Shown here piece by piece: positions 54,296-64,000 of a DNA stretch of 64,000 bases. The number at the start of each line of letters is the position of its first letter. Position 1 is the stretch's first letter. The position numbers were made by a program, and so were the translations under genes. The notes beneath the pieces are model-generated. The model was not told the origin of the DNA. It did no database searches and worked only from the letters and a program-made list of their open reading frames with translations. The DNA is taken from assembly GCF_024124665.1 (NCBI RefSeq), contig NZ_JAMXSB010000019.1, forward strand, positions 62,001-126,000, given 5' to 3'. This stretch comes from Pleionea sp. CnH1-48. GTDB lineage: Bacteria; Pseudomonadota; Gammaproteobacteria; Enterobacterales; Kangiellaceae.

Positions 54296-54611
54296 TCAAC
54301 AACTCCATTCATCTCGGTATAACATTCAGATATCAATTCGGTTGCTTAAGTTCAAAATTTTTCTTTTTATCGGTACTTCAAAACACACTAAAACCACAGG
54401 GTCCAAATCTTGAGTACGCAAAAATTTTATTACTGATTAAGCGATAGATGCAGTGTATAACGGATAACAAACGCAACCAAGGATTTGTTGATACTTAAAG
54501 TATTTCAAGATGCAAACAAACGAATCCCCAGAGCTTAGCTGTACTAAGTGAATGGGGTGAGTGAGCGCAGCCAACATCGCTGCATCTCGAAAGACGACGG
54601 CGACATAAAGG
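54296..54611. other. Gap between rodA and mltB
   Basis: The only break in the minus-strand cell-wall cluster. The half near mltB is AT-rich and may hold its promoter. The half near rodA is filled by a nested inverted-repeat element (54503-54592). No credible gene. Confidence 0.6.
54503..54592. repeat. Nested inverted-repeat element (REP/MITE-like)
   Basis: Outer arms TTTCAAGATGCA (54503-54514) and TGCATCTCGAAA (54581-54592) match at 11 of 12 positions. Inside are a second dyad CCCCA/TGGGG (54526-54530, 54553-54557) and a third, CTTAG/CTAAG (54534-54538, 54544-54548). The 90-bp unit has no coding capacity and looks like a non-autonomous mobile or REP-type repeat. Confidence 0.65.
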
Positions 54612-55745
54612 TTAAGTCGACACTAATTTGCGGTGGGTATAAATAGACATTAGCATGCCAAAGCCCGATAGCAGTGTCACCATGGATGTTCCACCATAGC
54701 TCACTAATGGCAACGGCAATCCAACCACGGGTAATAACCCGGTAACCATACCGATGTTCACAAACAGATAAACAAAAAAGGTCAGCACAATGGCTCCGGC
54801 CAACAAGCGAGAGAAAGTCTCTTGAGCCTGTGTGCCAATATAAAGCCCACGGGCGATAATAAACAGATAGATTGACAGCAGGATCGCAACTCCCGTAAAA
54901 CCAAACTCTTCGCCCAAAACGGCAAAAATAAAGTCGGTCGAACGTTCTGGTAAGAACTCCAGTTGAGACTGAGTGCCATTAAGCCACCCCTTACCATCGA
55001 ATCCTCCCGATCCGATAGCGACCTGAGACTGACATATCTGCCAGGCATCCGGCTGTTTACACAATTCTGTCTGATTCATAATGCCTTCCAAATACACATA
55101 CACCCGATCTTTCTGATATTCATGGATCAGGAAGAACCAGTGGATAGGCATAAAAATGACCGCCGCGACAACAAACCCAGCAATGATACGCCAGCTAACC
55201 CCCGAGAGATAAATCGCAAAAAGGCCAGAACTACTGATTAAAAGAGCGGTCCCTAAATCTGGCTGCTTAGCAATTAATAAGGTTGGAACCAGCACCAATA
55301 CGGCGGCAATAAACAATTCTCTTTTACGCGCAGGAAGAGGTCGCTCACTAAAATACCAGGCCACCATCAAAGGCACTGCCAGTTTCATTAATTCTGACGG
55401 CTGAAAGCGAAAGCCCCCCAGCATTAACCACCGTTGTGCTCCCTTACTTTTGTCGCCAAAAAAGATAACCGCAATCAATAACACCAACCCTATGAGATAA
55501 AGAAATGGTGCCCACTTGGCATAAAACCGAGGCGGAAACTGGGCCATCATAAACATAACGGCTAACCCAATTCCTAAGCGTGTCACCTGCCGATAGATGA
55601 GTGATTCACTTTCTCCACCCGCACTGTAGAGCACCATCAGGCCAAATCCCATCAACGCAAACAAGCCTGCCAGCAGTGGCAAGTCCAGATGCAACCGCCA
55701 AACCAAACTCTGGCGTTCTTTGTGAGTATGGACTTTCGATGTCAT
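54612..55745 (-). CDS. rodA: Peptidoglycan glycosyltransferase RodA
   Basis: A 377-residue SEDS protein with about ten membrane spans. It has the conserved LGTALLISSSG segment, the large extracytoplasmic loop with SGGFDGKGWLNGTQSQLEFLPE (a run typical of RodA), and GLPLPLVSYGGTSM near the end. It polymerises glycan in the elongasome with PBP2. Starts inside the mrdA stop (4-bp overlap). Confidence 0.97.
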   Translation of the reverse strand: MTSKVHTHKERQSLVWRLHLDLPLLAGLFALMGFGLMVLYSAGGESESLIYRQVTRLGIGLAVMFMMAQFPPRFYAKWAPFLYLIGLVLLIAVIFFGDKSKGAQRWLMLGGFRFQPSELMKLAVPLMVAWYFSERPLPARKRELFIAAVLVLVPTLLIAKQPDLGTALLISSSGLFAIYLSGVSWRIIAGFVVAAVIFMPIHWFFLIHEYQKDRVYVYLEGIMNQTELCKQPDAWQICQSQVAIGSGGFDGKGWLNGTQSQLEFLPERSTDFIFAVLGEEFGFTGVAILLSIYLFIIARGLYIGTQAQETFSRLLAGAIVLTFFVYLFVNIGMVTGLLPVVGLPLPLVSYGGTSMVTLLSGFGMLMSIYTHRKLVST

Positions 55746-57622
55746 GTATTGGGCTCTTTATTTTTTTGGGGTTTGCTTTCAAGATAAAAGTCCATCACTT
55801 TACGGGCAACGGGCGCCGCATTAGACCCACCGCCTCCGGCATTTTCGAGCACAATCGCCACCGCTATCTGGGGCTTTTCATAGGGTGCATAACCAATATA
55901 TAAGGCATTATCATGGAGGTTTTGCGCCACTTTGGTTTTATCATACTCTTCATCCTGACTGTATCCCACCAGCTGTACAGTTCCCGTTTTACCAGCTGAC
56001 TCATAAGGCGCATCGCGAAACGCCTCTCTGGCGCTACCACGAAGTCCGTGGTTCACTTCTTTCATTGCTTTTTTTATTAAGTCAAAATGTTGGCCATCGC
56101 CAATATCAATCTGTTGTTCAGCCAACTGAGGAGCCATAAACGTTTTTACGCCATTCGCCTCTTGCGAGTTTACCAGGCGTAATTGATAACGCTTACCATC
56201 GTTAGCAATGACAGCCGCTGAATTAGCTATTTGCAAAGGCGTTGCCGTCCAGTAACCCTGGCCAATACCGATGATGACGGTTTCTCCTGGATACCAGGGC
56301 GCGCGACGGGCCCCTCGCTTCCAATCTCTGGAGGGCATCAAACCAGGTACCTCTTCTCCCATATCGATTCCGGTCAACTGCCCAAAACCAAACTTGGACA
56401 TACTTGGATGGATACGATCGATTCCTAATCGGACTGCCAGATCATAGAAAAAGGTATCGCACGACTGCGCAATGGCTTGTTTGTAACCTATGCGCTTTCC
56501 ATGCCCTAACTTTTTCCAGTCACGATAACGTCGCTCATCATTGGGCAACATAAAAAAGCCAGGATCTTCAACAGTATAGGATGGAGTAATCATGCCTGAA
56601 GTTAATCCCAGCCAAGCCATGTGTGGTTTGATGGTTGACCCTGGTGAATACTGGCCGCGTAGTGCACGATTAAATAGCGGACGATCTTGAGACTTCAAGA
56701 GCTTGTTATAATCTTTACTCGAAATGCCCGTGACAAATAAATTAGGGTTGTAACCGGGATTACTGACCAAGGCCAACACATCACCATTAGCAGGATCAAG
56801 GGCGACGATCACACCACGGCGTCCAGCTAAGGCTTTTTCTGCAGCGAGTTGAAGCTCTACATCCAGAGACAGATGAAGATCGACACCATTTTGAGGTGTC
56901 TGCTCTGATAAGGTTCGTAGTACTCGCTCATGGACATCCACTTCCACCACACGGGAACCAATCGTGCCATGCAGTATTGACTCATAGTGTTTTTCGAGCC
57001 CTACCTTACCAATATGATGAGTCGCTTTGTAATTAGCAGCATCAATACGCGCTTTTTCTCGATCATTAATGCGCCCAACATATCCTAACGCATGAACCAA
57101 TACACTGCCGTAAGGGTAATAACGGACCAATCGAGCTTCAACGCTGACGCCTTTAAACCGAAAACGATTCACTGCAAACAAAGCCACCTGTTTTTCGGTC
57201 AGCTTCTGTTTGATGGGTATCTTTTTGAATCGCTCGCGACGGGTGTAGCGCTTCTCTTTATGAAAACGCTCAATATCATCATCATCCAACTGCAATAGCT
57301 CTTTAAGCTGACTCAATGTTTCATCAATATCATCCACTTGCTCAGGGATAAGTTCTAAGGAATAAACAGAACGATTTTCGGCCAGAATGACGCCATTGCG
57401 GTCATAAATCAGACCTCGAGTTGGCGCAACAGGACGCACCCGAATGCGATTGGCGTCAGAGCGTGTACGATAGTTTTCGTAATGAAAAACCTGCAAGTTC
57501 GCGACCCAAAACAACAGGCCAGCCATCAATGCGATGATAATAAAAAAGGCAACAAAAACTCGGCTTTGATAATAAGCCAGCTCTCGAAAAGGATTCTTTA
57601 TAGTGACCTTACGCTGCAACAT
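55742..57622 (-). CDS. mrdA: Penicillin-binding protein 2
   Basis: A 626-residue class B PBP, the transpeptidase of cell elongation. It has an N-terminal span (about residues 22-42), a pedestal domain with PTRGLIYDRNG, and a transpeptidase domain with SxxK in SPGSTIKPH, SxD in SCDTFFYD and KTG in AGKTGTVQL. Works with RodA, encoded next. Upstream neighbour is rlmH, 38 bp away. Confidence 0.97.
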   Translation of the reverse strand: MLQRKVTIKNPFRELAYYQSRVFVAFFIIIALMAGLLFWVANLQVFHYENYRTRSDANRIRVRPVAPTRGLIYDRNGVILAENRSVYSLELIPEQVDDIDETLSQLKELLQLDDDDIERFHKEKRYTRRERFKKIPIKQKLTEKQVALFAVNRFRFKGVSVEARLVRYYPYGSVLVHALGYVGRINDREKARIDAANYKATHHIGKVGLEKHYESILHGTIGSRVVEVDVHERVLRTLSEQTPQNGVDLHLSLDVELQLAAEKALAGRRGVIVALDPANGDVLALVSNPGYNPNLFVTGISSKDYNKLLKSQDRPLFNRALRGQYSPGSTIKPHMAWLGLTSGMITPSYTVEDPGFFMLPNDERRYRDWKKLGHGKRIGYKQAIAQSCDTFFYDLAVRLGIDRIHPSMSKFGFGQLTGIDMGEEVPGLMPSRDWKRGARRAPWYPGETVIIGIGQGYWTATPLQIANSAAVIANDGKRYQLRLVNSQEANGVKTFMAPQLAEQQIDIGDGQHFDLIKKAMKEVNHGLRGSAREAFRDAPYESAGKTGTVQLVGYSQDEEYDKTKVAQNLHDNALYIGYAPYEKPQIAVAIVLENAGGGGSNAAPVARKVMDFYLESKPQKNKEPNT

Positions 57623-57660
57623 GGACGCTAAGCAGATAGGAGTGCATTAATATTGCACCA

Positions 57661-58131
57661 TTATTCGCGATGATAAGGATGGTTAACGGTCAGAGTCCAG
57701 GCCCGATAAAGAGCCTCGGCCACGACAACTCGAACAAGTGGATGGGGCAGTGTCAGAGCCGACAATGACCATTTTTCGTCGGCCATTTGCAGACAATCTT
57801 GCGTCATCCCCTCAGGGCCACCGACCAGTAAAGAAACATTACTGCCTAATTGCTGCCATTGCGTCAACTTTTGAGAAAGCTCCTGAGTCGACCAATGTTT
57901 GCCTTTAACATCCAGTGCAACCACTCGGTCACTTGAGTGAATAGCGGCTTTCATTTGTTGAGCTTCTTTGGCCATAATCCTGGGAATGTCTGCTTGCTTC
58001 CCTCTTTTGGCAGCAGCAATCTCAACAAGTTCCAATCGACATTCTCTGGGCATGCGACGGGCGAATTCTTGATAACCAGTTTCCACCCAGGCAGGCATTT
58101 TATGGCCGACAGCAATCAGTTTAATGATCAT
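57661..58131 (-). CDS. rlmH: 23S rRNA pseudouridine(1915) N3-methyltransferase
   Basis: A 156-residue SPOUT methyltransferase. The start [16 protein letters not shown], the central [13 protein letters not shown], the knot motif LLVGGPEGM and the C-terminal [14 protein letters not shown] are all diagnostic. It methylates helix 69 of the large ribosomal subunit as a 70S-specific enzyme. The ATG overlaps the rsfS stop by 4 bp. Confidence 0.98.
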   Translation of the reverse strand: MIIKLIAVGHKMPAWVETGYQEFARRMPRECRLELVEIAAAKRGKQADIPRIMAKEAQQMKAAIHSSDRVVALDVKGKHWSTQELSQKLTQWQQLGSNVSLLVGGPEGMTQDCLQMADEKWSLSALTLPHPLVRVVVAEALYRAWTLTVNHPYHRE

Positions 58132-58460
58132 GAAGGAGTGTCAGCCATCCATAACTTTTCAATTTGGTAATAATCTCGAGCATTGGCTTGCATAACGTGA
58201 ACGATCACGTCACCACAATCAACCAGAACCCACTCTGAGTTGCTGTCTCCTTCAACGCCAAGCGGTTTGGCACCCAACTCTTTCAACTTCACCACCAATG
58301 ACTCTGCAATTGATTTCACATGGCGATTAGAAGTACCAGAGCACACAAACATATAGTCAGTGATACTGGTTTTTGCACGCACATCAATCATTGTTAAGTC
58401 ACGTGCTTTTAAATCTTCAAGTTGATCAACAATATGTTGTCTTAAAGTGTCACTATCCAT
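58128..58460 (-). CDS. rsfS: Ribosome silencing factor
   Basis: A 110-residue RsfS/Iojap protein with [26 protein letters not shown] and [15 protein letters not shown], covering the whole family domain. It binds uL14 and blocks subunit joining in starved cells. It lies 60 bp after nadD and is coupled to rlmH. Confidence 0.97.
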   Translation of the reverse strand: MDSDTLRQHIVDQLEDLKARDLTMIDVRAKTSITDYMFVCSGTSNRHVKSIAESLVVKLKELGAKPLGVEGDSNSEWVLVDCGDVIVHVMQANARDYYQIEKLWMADTPS

Positions 58461-58520
58461 TCATTTACCTTGTTAATATTGATGGCAAAGCCACGGCCTT
58501 ACCTGAAAAATGTGAGCGAC

Positions 58521-59168
58521 TCACTCCTGATAGAGTCGTTGCTCTTCTATATATTTTATTACAGACTGGGGAAGTAAAAAACGAATCGATTGATTTTGTT
58601 TTAATAATGTTCGTATTTGAGTCGCAGAAATATCCAAAAGAGGACATTGTTGCCAGCCAATCTGACCATTGGCGTTCACAGCCAACTCACTTAGCGTTTC
58701 ACACCAGTTAAAATCTTGCGCCAATACTTCGGGCATTGCTTCACGCTCAGTACCTGGCCGCGCCACAATCAAAACACTGGCCGACTGAGCAATCTCTTGC
58801 CATCGATGCCAGCGATGTAAATGAGCGGCTGCGTCACTCCCCATAATCCACAGTATAGGTCGCAACGGGTACTCAGCCCTTAACTCCTGCATAGTCAGAA
58901 TGCTATAGGATGGCCCACTACGCCGTAGCTCACGGTCATCAATTTGCACCCTATCAACGCCTTCTACCGCCAGCTTGAGCATCGCCAAACGCTGCTGCGA
59001 ACTGGCACCAGGAGAATCTCGGTGTGGCGGCTCAGCACTGGGGACCAAAAGAATGTCAGCATCAGGCAATAAATTTTTAAGGTTTTCAACCAGACGCAAA
59101 TGACCAAAATGGATAGGATCAAAAGTCCCTCCAAAGATCAGCAGCGGCTTTTGAGCAACGATGCTCAC
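58521..59168 (-). CDS. nadD: Nicotinate-nucleotide adenylyltransferase
   Basis: I start this gene at the GTG at 59168, which overlaps the holA stop as GTGA; the frame is open 15 codons further but homologues do not extend there. The 215-residue product has the HIGH motif GGTFDPIHFGHL, SAEPPHR and the C-terminal ISATQIR. It forms deamido-NAD from nicotinate mononucleotide. If the window's 3-hydroxyanthranilate dioxygenase feeds quinolinate, NadD would act downstream of it. Confidence 0.96.
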   Translation of the reverse strand: MSIVAQKPLLIFGGTFDPIHFGHLRLVENLKNLLPDADILLVPSAEPPHRDSPGASSQQRLAMLKLAVEGVDRVQIDDRELRRSGPSYSILTMQELRAEYPLRPILWIMGSDAAAHLHRWHRWQEIAQSASVLIVARPGTEREAMPEVLAQDFNWCETLSELAVNANGQIGWQQCPLLDISATQIRTLLKQNQSIRFLLPQSVIKYIEEQRLYQE

Positions 59169-60184
59169 GATATCTTGCGCCAAAGCGGGGTTCCCCCCAT
59201 CAATAGCAAACAAGTCATGAGTTCATCCCAAACATTACCGACCGCCTGGCCTTTAGCCACTTTATCTAAATGCGCACAACGCACAACAATCCGGTTCCAG
59301 GCTGCAGGTGGTACACGCTGTAGCGCAGTAGACAACAATCGGCTACGAGTACGCCAGACACGAAACTGATTCATCACCTCGTTAACAGATATTCCGCTGG
59401 CCATTGCTTGTGACATAGAAGCCAGTTGCCGGCACTCTCGATAGACCGCAGAGACCAAAATAACTGAAGCTACACCTTCATCTTGTAACTGCCGTAAAAT
59501 CCGGCCAGCTTTTTCATGATTACCGGATAGCGCCGTATCAATCAGCTCAAAAGTAGAATAACGAGCATTGTTGGCAACGGCGGCCAGTACTTCATCAGTA
59601 TTAATGTTCTGATCGTCATACAACAGCTGCAACTTATCCAGATCCTGCTTTGCGGCTAACAAGTTGCCTTCGCTACGAGAAGCGAGCAGTTGAGCCGCTT
59701 CGCTACCTAAACGAAGCTGCATTTGTTGTGCTCGTTGTTGAATCCAGCTTGCCAGCTGATAACCTGCGACAGGCCAAATTTGCACCACCAAACCATTCGC
59801 ATCAATGGCTTTTACCCAGGACTTACCTAGCTGGCGTTTATCCATCTTGGGACAGGTAATCAACCAGTAGGTATCTTCGTCGGGGTTCGCCAATAATTCA
59901 GCCAGTTTGTCTTGCTGACCTTTATCTGGCAGCTTATCAAATCGCAACTCAATCAGCTTTTTTTCTGCGAACAGAGAAAAATTATCGGCAGCCACATTCA
60001 ACGAAGCGAAATCAAAACCTCGACCCACGTCATATAACTGGCGCTCAGAGACACCCGCCTGACGAACCTGTTTGCGGATCAAGTCCTGCGCTTCCATTGC
60101 CAGCAGAGGCTCGTCACCCGTCACTAAAAAATGATGATGAGCATTTGTTAGTGCTGTCGCCAGCTGTTCTGCTTTAATGGGCAA
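59165..60184 (-). CDS. holA: DNA polymerase III delta subunit
   Basis: A 339-residue clamp-loader subunit. It opens MPIKAEQLATAL, has the LVTGDEPLLAMEAQDLI segment and the three-domain layout with a C-terminal helical collar (RYSTFELIDTALSG, VYRECRQLASM). Delta opens the beta clamp. Overlaps lptE by 11 bp and nadD by 4 bp. Confidence 0.95.
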   Translation of the reverse strand: MPIKAEQLATALTNAHHHFLVTGDEPLLAMEAQDLIRKQVRQAGVSERQLYDVGRGFDFASLNVAADNFSLFAEKKLIELRFDKLPDKGQQDKLAELLANPDEDTYWLITCPKMDKRQLGKSWVKAIDANGLVVQIWPVAGYQLASWIQQRAQQMQLRLGSEAAQLLASRSEGNLLAAKQDLDKLQLLYDDQNINTDEVLAAVANNARYSTFELIDTALSGNHEKAGRILRQLQDEGVASVILVSAVYRECRQLASMSQAMASGISVNEVMNQFRVWRTRSRLLSTALQRVPPAAWNRIVVRCAHLDKVAKGQAVGNVWDELMTCLLLMGGTPLWRKIS

Positions 60185-60692
60185 CGCTTAACTCCTGCAA
60201 GCTTTTGGCATGAGTCAATTGGCGAATGATTTGCTCGCTCAAATCCTGTCGCATATCACGAATTAGCGATTGTTCTTGTTCGTTACTCGCCAGTAACTGC
60301 GTACTGTCATACACATACTCACGAGACGCAGAAAGATTCAGGTTTACAGGGTCTGTTAATGGAACTTTGAATATTCGCGCCTTGATCATCAAGGTCAATT
60401 CATACTCACCAACACGCCCTGTTTCCGTTCGCAACAACGCGCGACGCTTCAGCTGTTGCTCATCGATATGCAGCTGAAAACGGGCAGATTCATCGGCTTT
60501 AATCACAGCACCCGAGCGCTCCAGGCGCGCTCGTAGCAAACGCTCTAGTGGACCAAAGCGATTTTCGGCAATCACATCAATGATCATACCCGACAAGGGT
60601 TGAGCATTAGTGTGCCCTTTTAAATGAAAACCACAGGCCGTTAATGTGAGTCCGATAATTAACAGCCCAATTATTCGCGCCTGCTTCATCAT
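60174..60692 (-). CDS. lptE: LPS-assembly lipoprotein LptE
   Basis: A 172-residue outer-membrane lipoprotein with its lipobox LTAC at Cys20, followed by GFHLKG, the typical LptE opening. It plugs the LptD barrel and delivers LPS to the surface. The gene starts 2 bp after leuS and overlaps holA by 11 bp. The start could be either of two adjacent ATGs. Confidence 0.94.
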   Translation of the reverse strand: MMKQARIIGLLIIGLTLTACGFHLKGHTNAQPLSGMIIDVIAENRFGPLERLLRARLERSGAVIKADESARFQLHIDEQQLKRRALLRTETGRVGEYELTLMIKARIFKVPLTDPVNLNLSASREYVYDSTQLLASNEQEQSLIRDMRQDLSEQIIRQLTHAKSLQELSVAH

Positions 60693-60694
60693 AT

Positions 60695-63277
60695 TTAACC
60701 TACTACAATATTGACCAGCTTACCTGGCACTACAATCACTTTACGTACCGTTTTGCCTTCGGTAAAACGTGTAACGTTTTCGTCTTGAAGTGCTTGCGCT
60801 TCGATGTCATCTTTCGACATGCTGGCAGGCACTTGAATACGAGCGCGCAACTTACCATTGACCTGCACAACCAAAGCAATTTCGTCCAGCTCTAGCGCAG
60901 ACTCATCATACGTAGGCCACTGCGCATCAATCACAGCTTCGTCATGACCTAACTGCTTCCACAAGTCGTGGCAAATATGAGGCGTGATAGGTGACAACAA
61001 TAATGTTGATGCTTCTAGCGCTTCACGTACAACCGCTCTATCTTGCTCAGAAGCGGCTGGAGCTTTAGCAATAGCGTTGGTCAACTCCATAACAGCAGCA
61101 ATGGCTGTATTGAAATGATAACGACGGCCATAGTCGTCGGTAACCTTTTTAATCGTTTCATGAGTCTTACGTCGAAGTGATTTATGGTCATTGTTCAATT
61201 GTGCAACATCTAGCTCTGCAACAGCACCTGACTGAATGTGCTCGTATGTCATTTTCCACAGACGACGTAAGAATTTAAACGCTCCCTGAACACCATCATC
61301 ACGCCACTCCAATGATTGCTCGGGTGGCGCTGCAAACATGGTATAAAGTCTTGCAGTATCGGCACCAAACTCGTCGATCAGCGCCTGTGGATCAATGCCG
61401 TTATTTTTCGACTTGGACATTTTTTCCATGCCACCAATCACCACATCTTGCTGAGTGGCTTTGTCGGTCGCGCGGATCACTTTACCTTTGTCGTCTTTTT
61501 CGGTATCGATTTCAGTAGGTGCAAAGTATGTTTTCTTTCCATCGCTGCTTTCCTGGAAGAAAGTTTCAGCCAGTACCATACCTTGAGTTAACAATCGCTT
61601 GGCAGGCTCATCACTATTTACCAGTCCTGCATCACGCATCAATTTGTGGAAGAAACGGAAGTACAACAAGTGCATGGTTGCATGCTCAATACCACCAATA
61701 TACTGATCAACAGGTAGCCAATAGTTCGCTTCTTCTGGATCCAGCATGCCTTCATCGTAACGGGGCGAGCAATAGCGAGCGTAATACCAGCTAGATTCCA
61801 TAAAGGTATCAAATGTATCGGTATCACGAACACCTGACTCACCATTAACAGAAACCTGCTCAAAGTCTGGGTTGTTTTTAAGCGGAGAATTCACTCCATC
61901 CATAGTGACTTCGGTAGGCAACTCGACAGGAAATTCTGTGGCAGGCACTTGTTCACCATCTTTCAGGTGAACCATAGGAATGGGAGCTCCCCAGTAACGC
62001 TGACGTGAGACACCCCAATCGCGTAAACGATAGTTCACACGTTTCTTACCTGACTCTCGCTCTTCTAACCAGGCCGCTATCGCGTCAAAAGCCTGTTGCG
62101 AAGTTAAGCCATCAAATTCGCCCGAATTAATCAGTTTGCCTTTCTCGGTAAAGGCTTCTTTGGTCAGATCACATTCGATATCAGATTGAGCGGGTTCAAT
62201 CACTTGTTGGATATCAATGCCATAACGGGTCGCGAATTCCCAGTCGCGCTGATCATGACCAGGAACCGCCATAACGGCTCCGTGTCCATAATCCATTAAG
62301 ACAAAGTTAGCGACCCAGACAGGTACTTCTTTGCCAGAAATAGGATGTATCGCACTGTAGCCAGTCGCTACCCCTCTTTTATCCATCGTCGCCATATCAG
62401 CTTCTGATGTGGTGGTTTGCTTGCATTCTTCAATAAATGCTGCCAGCTCAGGGTTGTTTTCGGCAGCACTGGCCGCCAATGGGTGTTGTGCCGCGACAGC
62501 AACATAAGAAACACCCATCACGGTATCGGGTCGAGTGGTATAAATTTCGATCACTTCGTCTCGATCTTTAACCTTGAAGGACATCTCAACACCTTCAGAG
62601 CGGCCAATCCAGTTGCGCTGCATGGTTTTAACGCTATCAGGCCAGCCTTCCAGCTTATCGATGTCTTGTAGCAACTCTTCTGCATATTCGGTGATCTTGA
62701 TAAACCACTGTGAAATTTCTTTGCGTTCAACGGTAGTAGAGCAGCGCCAGCACTTGCCTTCATGCACCTGCTCGTTGGCCAATACGGTCTGATCGTTAGG
62801 GCACCAGTTTACGGCTGACTTTTTCTTATAAGCCAAACCTTTATCGACCAGTTTGGCAAAGAACCATTGCTCCCAGCGATAATATTCAGGCTCACAGGTT
62901 GCCAATTCACGGTCCCAATCATAAGCAAAACCCAGCTGCTTAAGCTGACCTTTCATGTAGGCAATGTTTTCGATAGTCCACTTAGCAGGAGCCACCTGAT
63001 GCTTGATCGCCGCATTTTCGGCGGGCAAACCAAACGCATCCCACCCCATAGGCTGCATGACGTTTTTACCCTGCATACGCTGGAAGCGCGATATCACATC
63101 ACCAATGGTGTAGTTTCTGACGTGTCCCATGTGGAGCCGCCCGCTAGGGTAGGGGAACATAGAGAGGCAATAAAACTTCTCTTTACTGGCATCTTTAACC
63201 GCTTTAAAGACTTTATTTTCAGCCCAGAAAGACTGAACGCTTTGCTCTGTTTCTTGCGGATTATACTGTTCCTGCAT
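60695..63277 (-). CDS. leuS: Leucyl-tRNA synthetase
   Basis: An 860-residue class I synthetase, the same length as E. coli LeuS. The HIGH motif is in [14 protein letters not shown] and the KMSKS motif is in [10 protein letters not shown]. The CP1 editing domain has the threonine-rich [12 protein letters not shown] and [17 protein letters not shown] motifs. The zinc-binding CWRCS is present. First gene of the long minus-strand cluster. Confidence 0.98.
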   Translation of the reverse strand: MQEQYNPQETEQSVQSFWAENKVFKAVKDASKEKFYCLSMFPYPSGRLHMGHVRNYTIGDVISRFQRMQGKNVMQPMGWDAFGLPAENAAIKHQVAPAKWTIENIAYMKGQLKQLGFAYDWDRELATCEPEYYRWEQWFFAKLVDKGLAYKKKSAVNWCPNDQTVLANEQVHEGKCWRCSTTVERKEISQWFIKITEYAEELLQDIDKLEGWPDSVKTMQRNWIGRSEGVEMSFKVKDRDEVIEIYTTRPDTVMGVSYVAVAAQHPLAASAAENNPELAAFIEECKQTTTSEADMATMDKRGVATGYSAIHPISGKEVPVWVANFVLMDYGHGAVMAVPGHDQRDWEFATRYGIDIQQVIEPAQSDIECDLTKEAFTEKGKLINSGEFDGLTSQQAFDAIAAWLEERESGKKRVNYRLRDWGVSRQRYWGAPIPMVHLKDGEQVPATEFPVELPTEVTMDGVNSPLKNNPDFEQVSVNGESGVRDTDTFDTFMESSWYYARYCSPRYDEGMLDPEEANYWLPVDQYIGGIEHATMHLLYFRFFHKLMRDAGLVNSDEPAKRLLTQGMVLAETFFQESSDGKKTYFAPTEIDTEKDDKGKVIRATDKATQQDVVIGGMEKMSKSKNNGIDPQALIDEFGADTARLYTMFAAPPEQSLEWRDDGVQGAFKFLRRLWKMTYEHIQSGAVAELDVAQLNNDHKSLRRKTHETIKKVTDDYGRRYHFNTAIAAVMELTNAIAKAPAASEQDRAVVREALEASTLLLSPITPHICHDLWKQLGHDEAVIDAQWPTYDESALELDEIALVVQVNGKLRARIQVPASMSKDDIEAQALQDENVTRFTEGKTVRKVIVVPGKLVNIVVG

Positions 63278-63475
63278 GGCGACTTACCCAAAACCTCGTT
63301 ACACGTTAAAATAGTTAATGATTGTGCCCAAAGGGACTAGCGTACTAGACTGACACAAATAGAGCGCAATCATACCGCAGCAACCCAGCCTGCAACAACC
63401 GTTCAACCATCAGCTTGTGAAAATCTATCGAAAAGATAGGACAATAATAATGAATACCTCACCAGGAAGATGATA

Positions 63476-64000
63476 ATGAGTTTAGATCCCATAACAACCT
63501 ACGCGATAAAGGCTATTCTCCTTCCCCCAGGAGGCAATCTGCTGATGGCCCTTACCGCATGGATATTCTGGAGACGTTTTCACTTAATGAGCATTTTAAT
63601 TCTAGCCCTTAGCATTGGCAGCTTTTTCACCCTGAGTATTCCAACGGTTGCCTCAGCGCTACTACGCTCACTCGAGCACTATCCCGCATTATCAGACAAT
63701 GACCTGCAAGAGATGATGGCACAAGATCCTGCCACTCAACCTCAAGCGATTGTCATACTGGGCGGTGGCCGACTCACCAAAGCGCCAGAGTTTGGCAATC
63801 TGGATACAGTCAATGGAACCACTCTGCAAAGGCTCCGTTACGGTGCTTATCTGCATAAACAGACCCAGTTGCCTATTCTTGTCAGTGGTGGCCAGGTGTT
63901 TGGTGCCGCAACCCCAGAAGCCGTCTTGATGAACTCTTCTCTGAGTGAAGAGCTGGCTAGCCCGGCACACTGGCTTGAGCCTAAGAGTAAAAATACCGCC
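63476..64000 (+). CDS. DUF218 / YdcF (ElyC-like) family protein, 5' part
   Basis: An open frame of 175 codons from the ATG at 63476 (AGGA eight bases upstream) runs off the right edge. It begins with two membrane spans (about residues 20-32 and 38-60) and then the DUF218 domain opening: AIVILGGGR, LRYGAYLHKQ, and LPILVSGGQV. E. coli ElyC, of the same layout, affects envelope biogenesis through undecaprenyl-phosphate metabolism. It is divergent from leuS, with 198 bp between. Confidence 0.85.
   Translation, partial: MSLDPITTYAIKAILLPPGGNLLMALTAWIFWRRFHLMSILILALSIGSFFTLSIPTVASALLRSLEHYPALSDNDLQEMMAQDPATQPQAIVILGGGRLTKAPEFGNLDTVNGTTLQRLRYGAYLHKQTQLPILVSGGQVFGAATPEAVLMNSSLSEELASPAHWLEPKSKNTA

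Noticed and set aside
54296-54611. A tRNA or small RNA gene in the rodA-mltB gap
   Set aside because: The dyads do not fold as a cloverleaf and no promoter-terminator pair frames them; a repeat element explains the structure better.
62867-63340. A 157-codon plus-strand frame opposite the leuS 5' end
   Set aside because: It is antisense to the conserved HIGH-motif region of leuS and is a by-product of its codon use.

Overview
This window is about 64 kb of gammaproteobacterial chromosome with moderate-to-low G+C (roughly 43-46% by eye). The right third carries the standard gammaproteobacterial block lipA-lipB-ybeD ... dacA-rlpA-mltB-rodA-mrdA-rlmH-rsfS-nadD-holA-lptE-leuS. PepB, DksA, GluQRS, PcnB-FolK and PanB/PanC also fit this class. 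A GlyGly-CTERM protein, a hybrid two-component regulator, a DUF885 lipoprotein peptidase and several other peptidases, together with tryptophan catabolism, suggest a free-living, probably marine, protein-degrading bacterium such as a member of the Kangiella/Pleionea/Aliikangiella group. That placement is inference. I found no rRNA, tRNA, prophage, insertion sequence or CRISPR array.

Left region (1-18 kb). The 3' part of a chemoreceptor gene is followed by two pieces of the kynurenine / 2-aminomuconate pathway. The first piece (1.36-3.6 kb) is an atypical short-chain dehydrogenase plus a 2-aminomuconate-semialdehyde-type dehydrogenase. The second (13.3-17.8 kb) is a RidA-type 2-aminomuconate deaminase, 3-hydroxyanthranilate dioxygenase, a KynB-like cyclase-family hydrolase, kynureninase and kynurenine 3-monooxygenase. 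Together they would take N-formylkynurenine towards 4-oxalocrotonate, but tryptophan 2,3-dioxygenase and ACMS decarboxylase are not in the window. Between the pieces lie a 1314-residue hybrid sensor kinase/receiver/AraC regulator, a DUF885 lipoprotein, YajQ, and an ECF sigma / anti-sigma / YbjQ operon with an exported tyrosine phosphatase-like protein next to it. The downstream kynurenine operon has a good sigma-70-like promoter and a leader of about 250 nt with two hairpins.

Middle region (18-48 kb). This is a mosaic of short operons and single genes: an orphan secreted protein with a perfect 14-bp hairpin in its coding sequence, an orphan CreD, a HIT protein, PBP1B, ThpR, a GNAT acetyltransferase, PepB, RibA, a Rieske protein, SfsA and DksA. 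Next comes the tightly coupled run gluQRS-pcnB-folK-dNK-panB-(membrane protein)-panC. It is followed by cytochrome c5, an orphan ExbD, acetyl-CoA synthetase, PhaR, the DedA/DUF1853 pair, a DUF3667 membrane protein, and an M24 peptidase coupled to DUF99. An AT-rich stretch (43-47 kb) holds a 1002-residue surface protein with a GlyGly-CTERM sorting signal and a small secreted protein. A secreted alpha/beta hydrolase follows.

Right region (48.4-63.3 kb). All genes are on the minus strand. The order from leuS down is LPS assembly (lptE), replication (holA), NAD (nadD), ribosome factors (rsfS, rlmH), the elongation-specific cell wall machine (mrdA, rodA), lytic enzymes (mltB, rlpA), D,D-carboxypeptidase (dacA), a D-amino-acid aminotransferase, ybeD, and lipoate attachment (lipB, lipA). 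The only break is a 316-bp gap with a nested inverted-repeat element. A DUF218/YdcF-type protein begins divergently from leuS and runs off the right edge.
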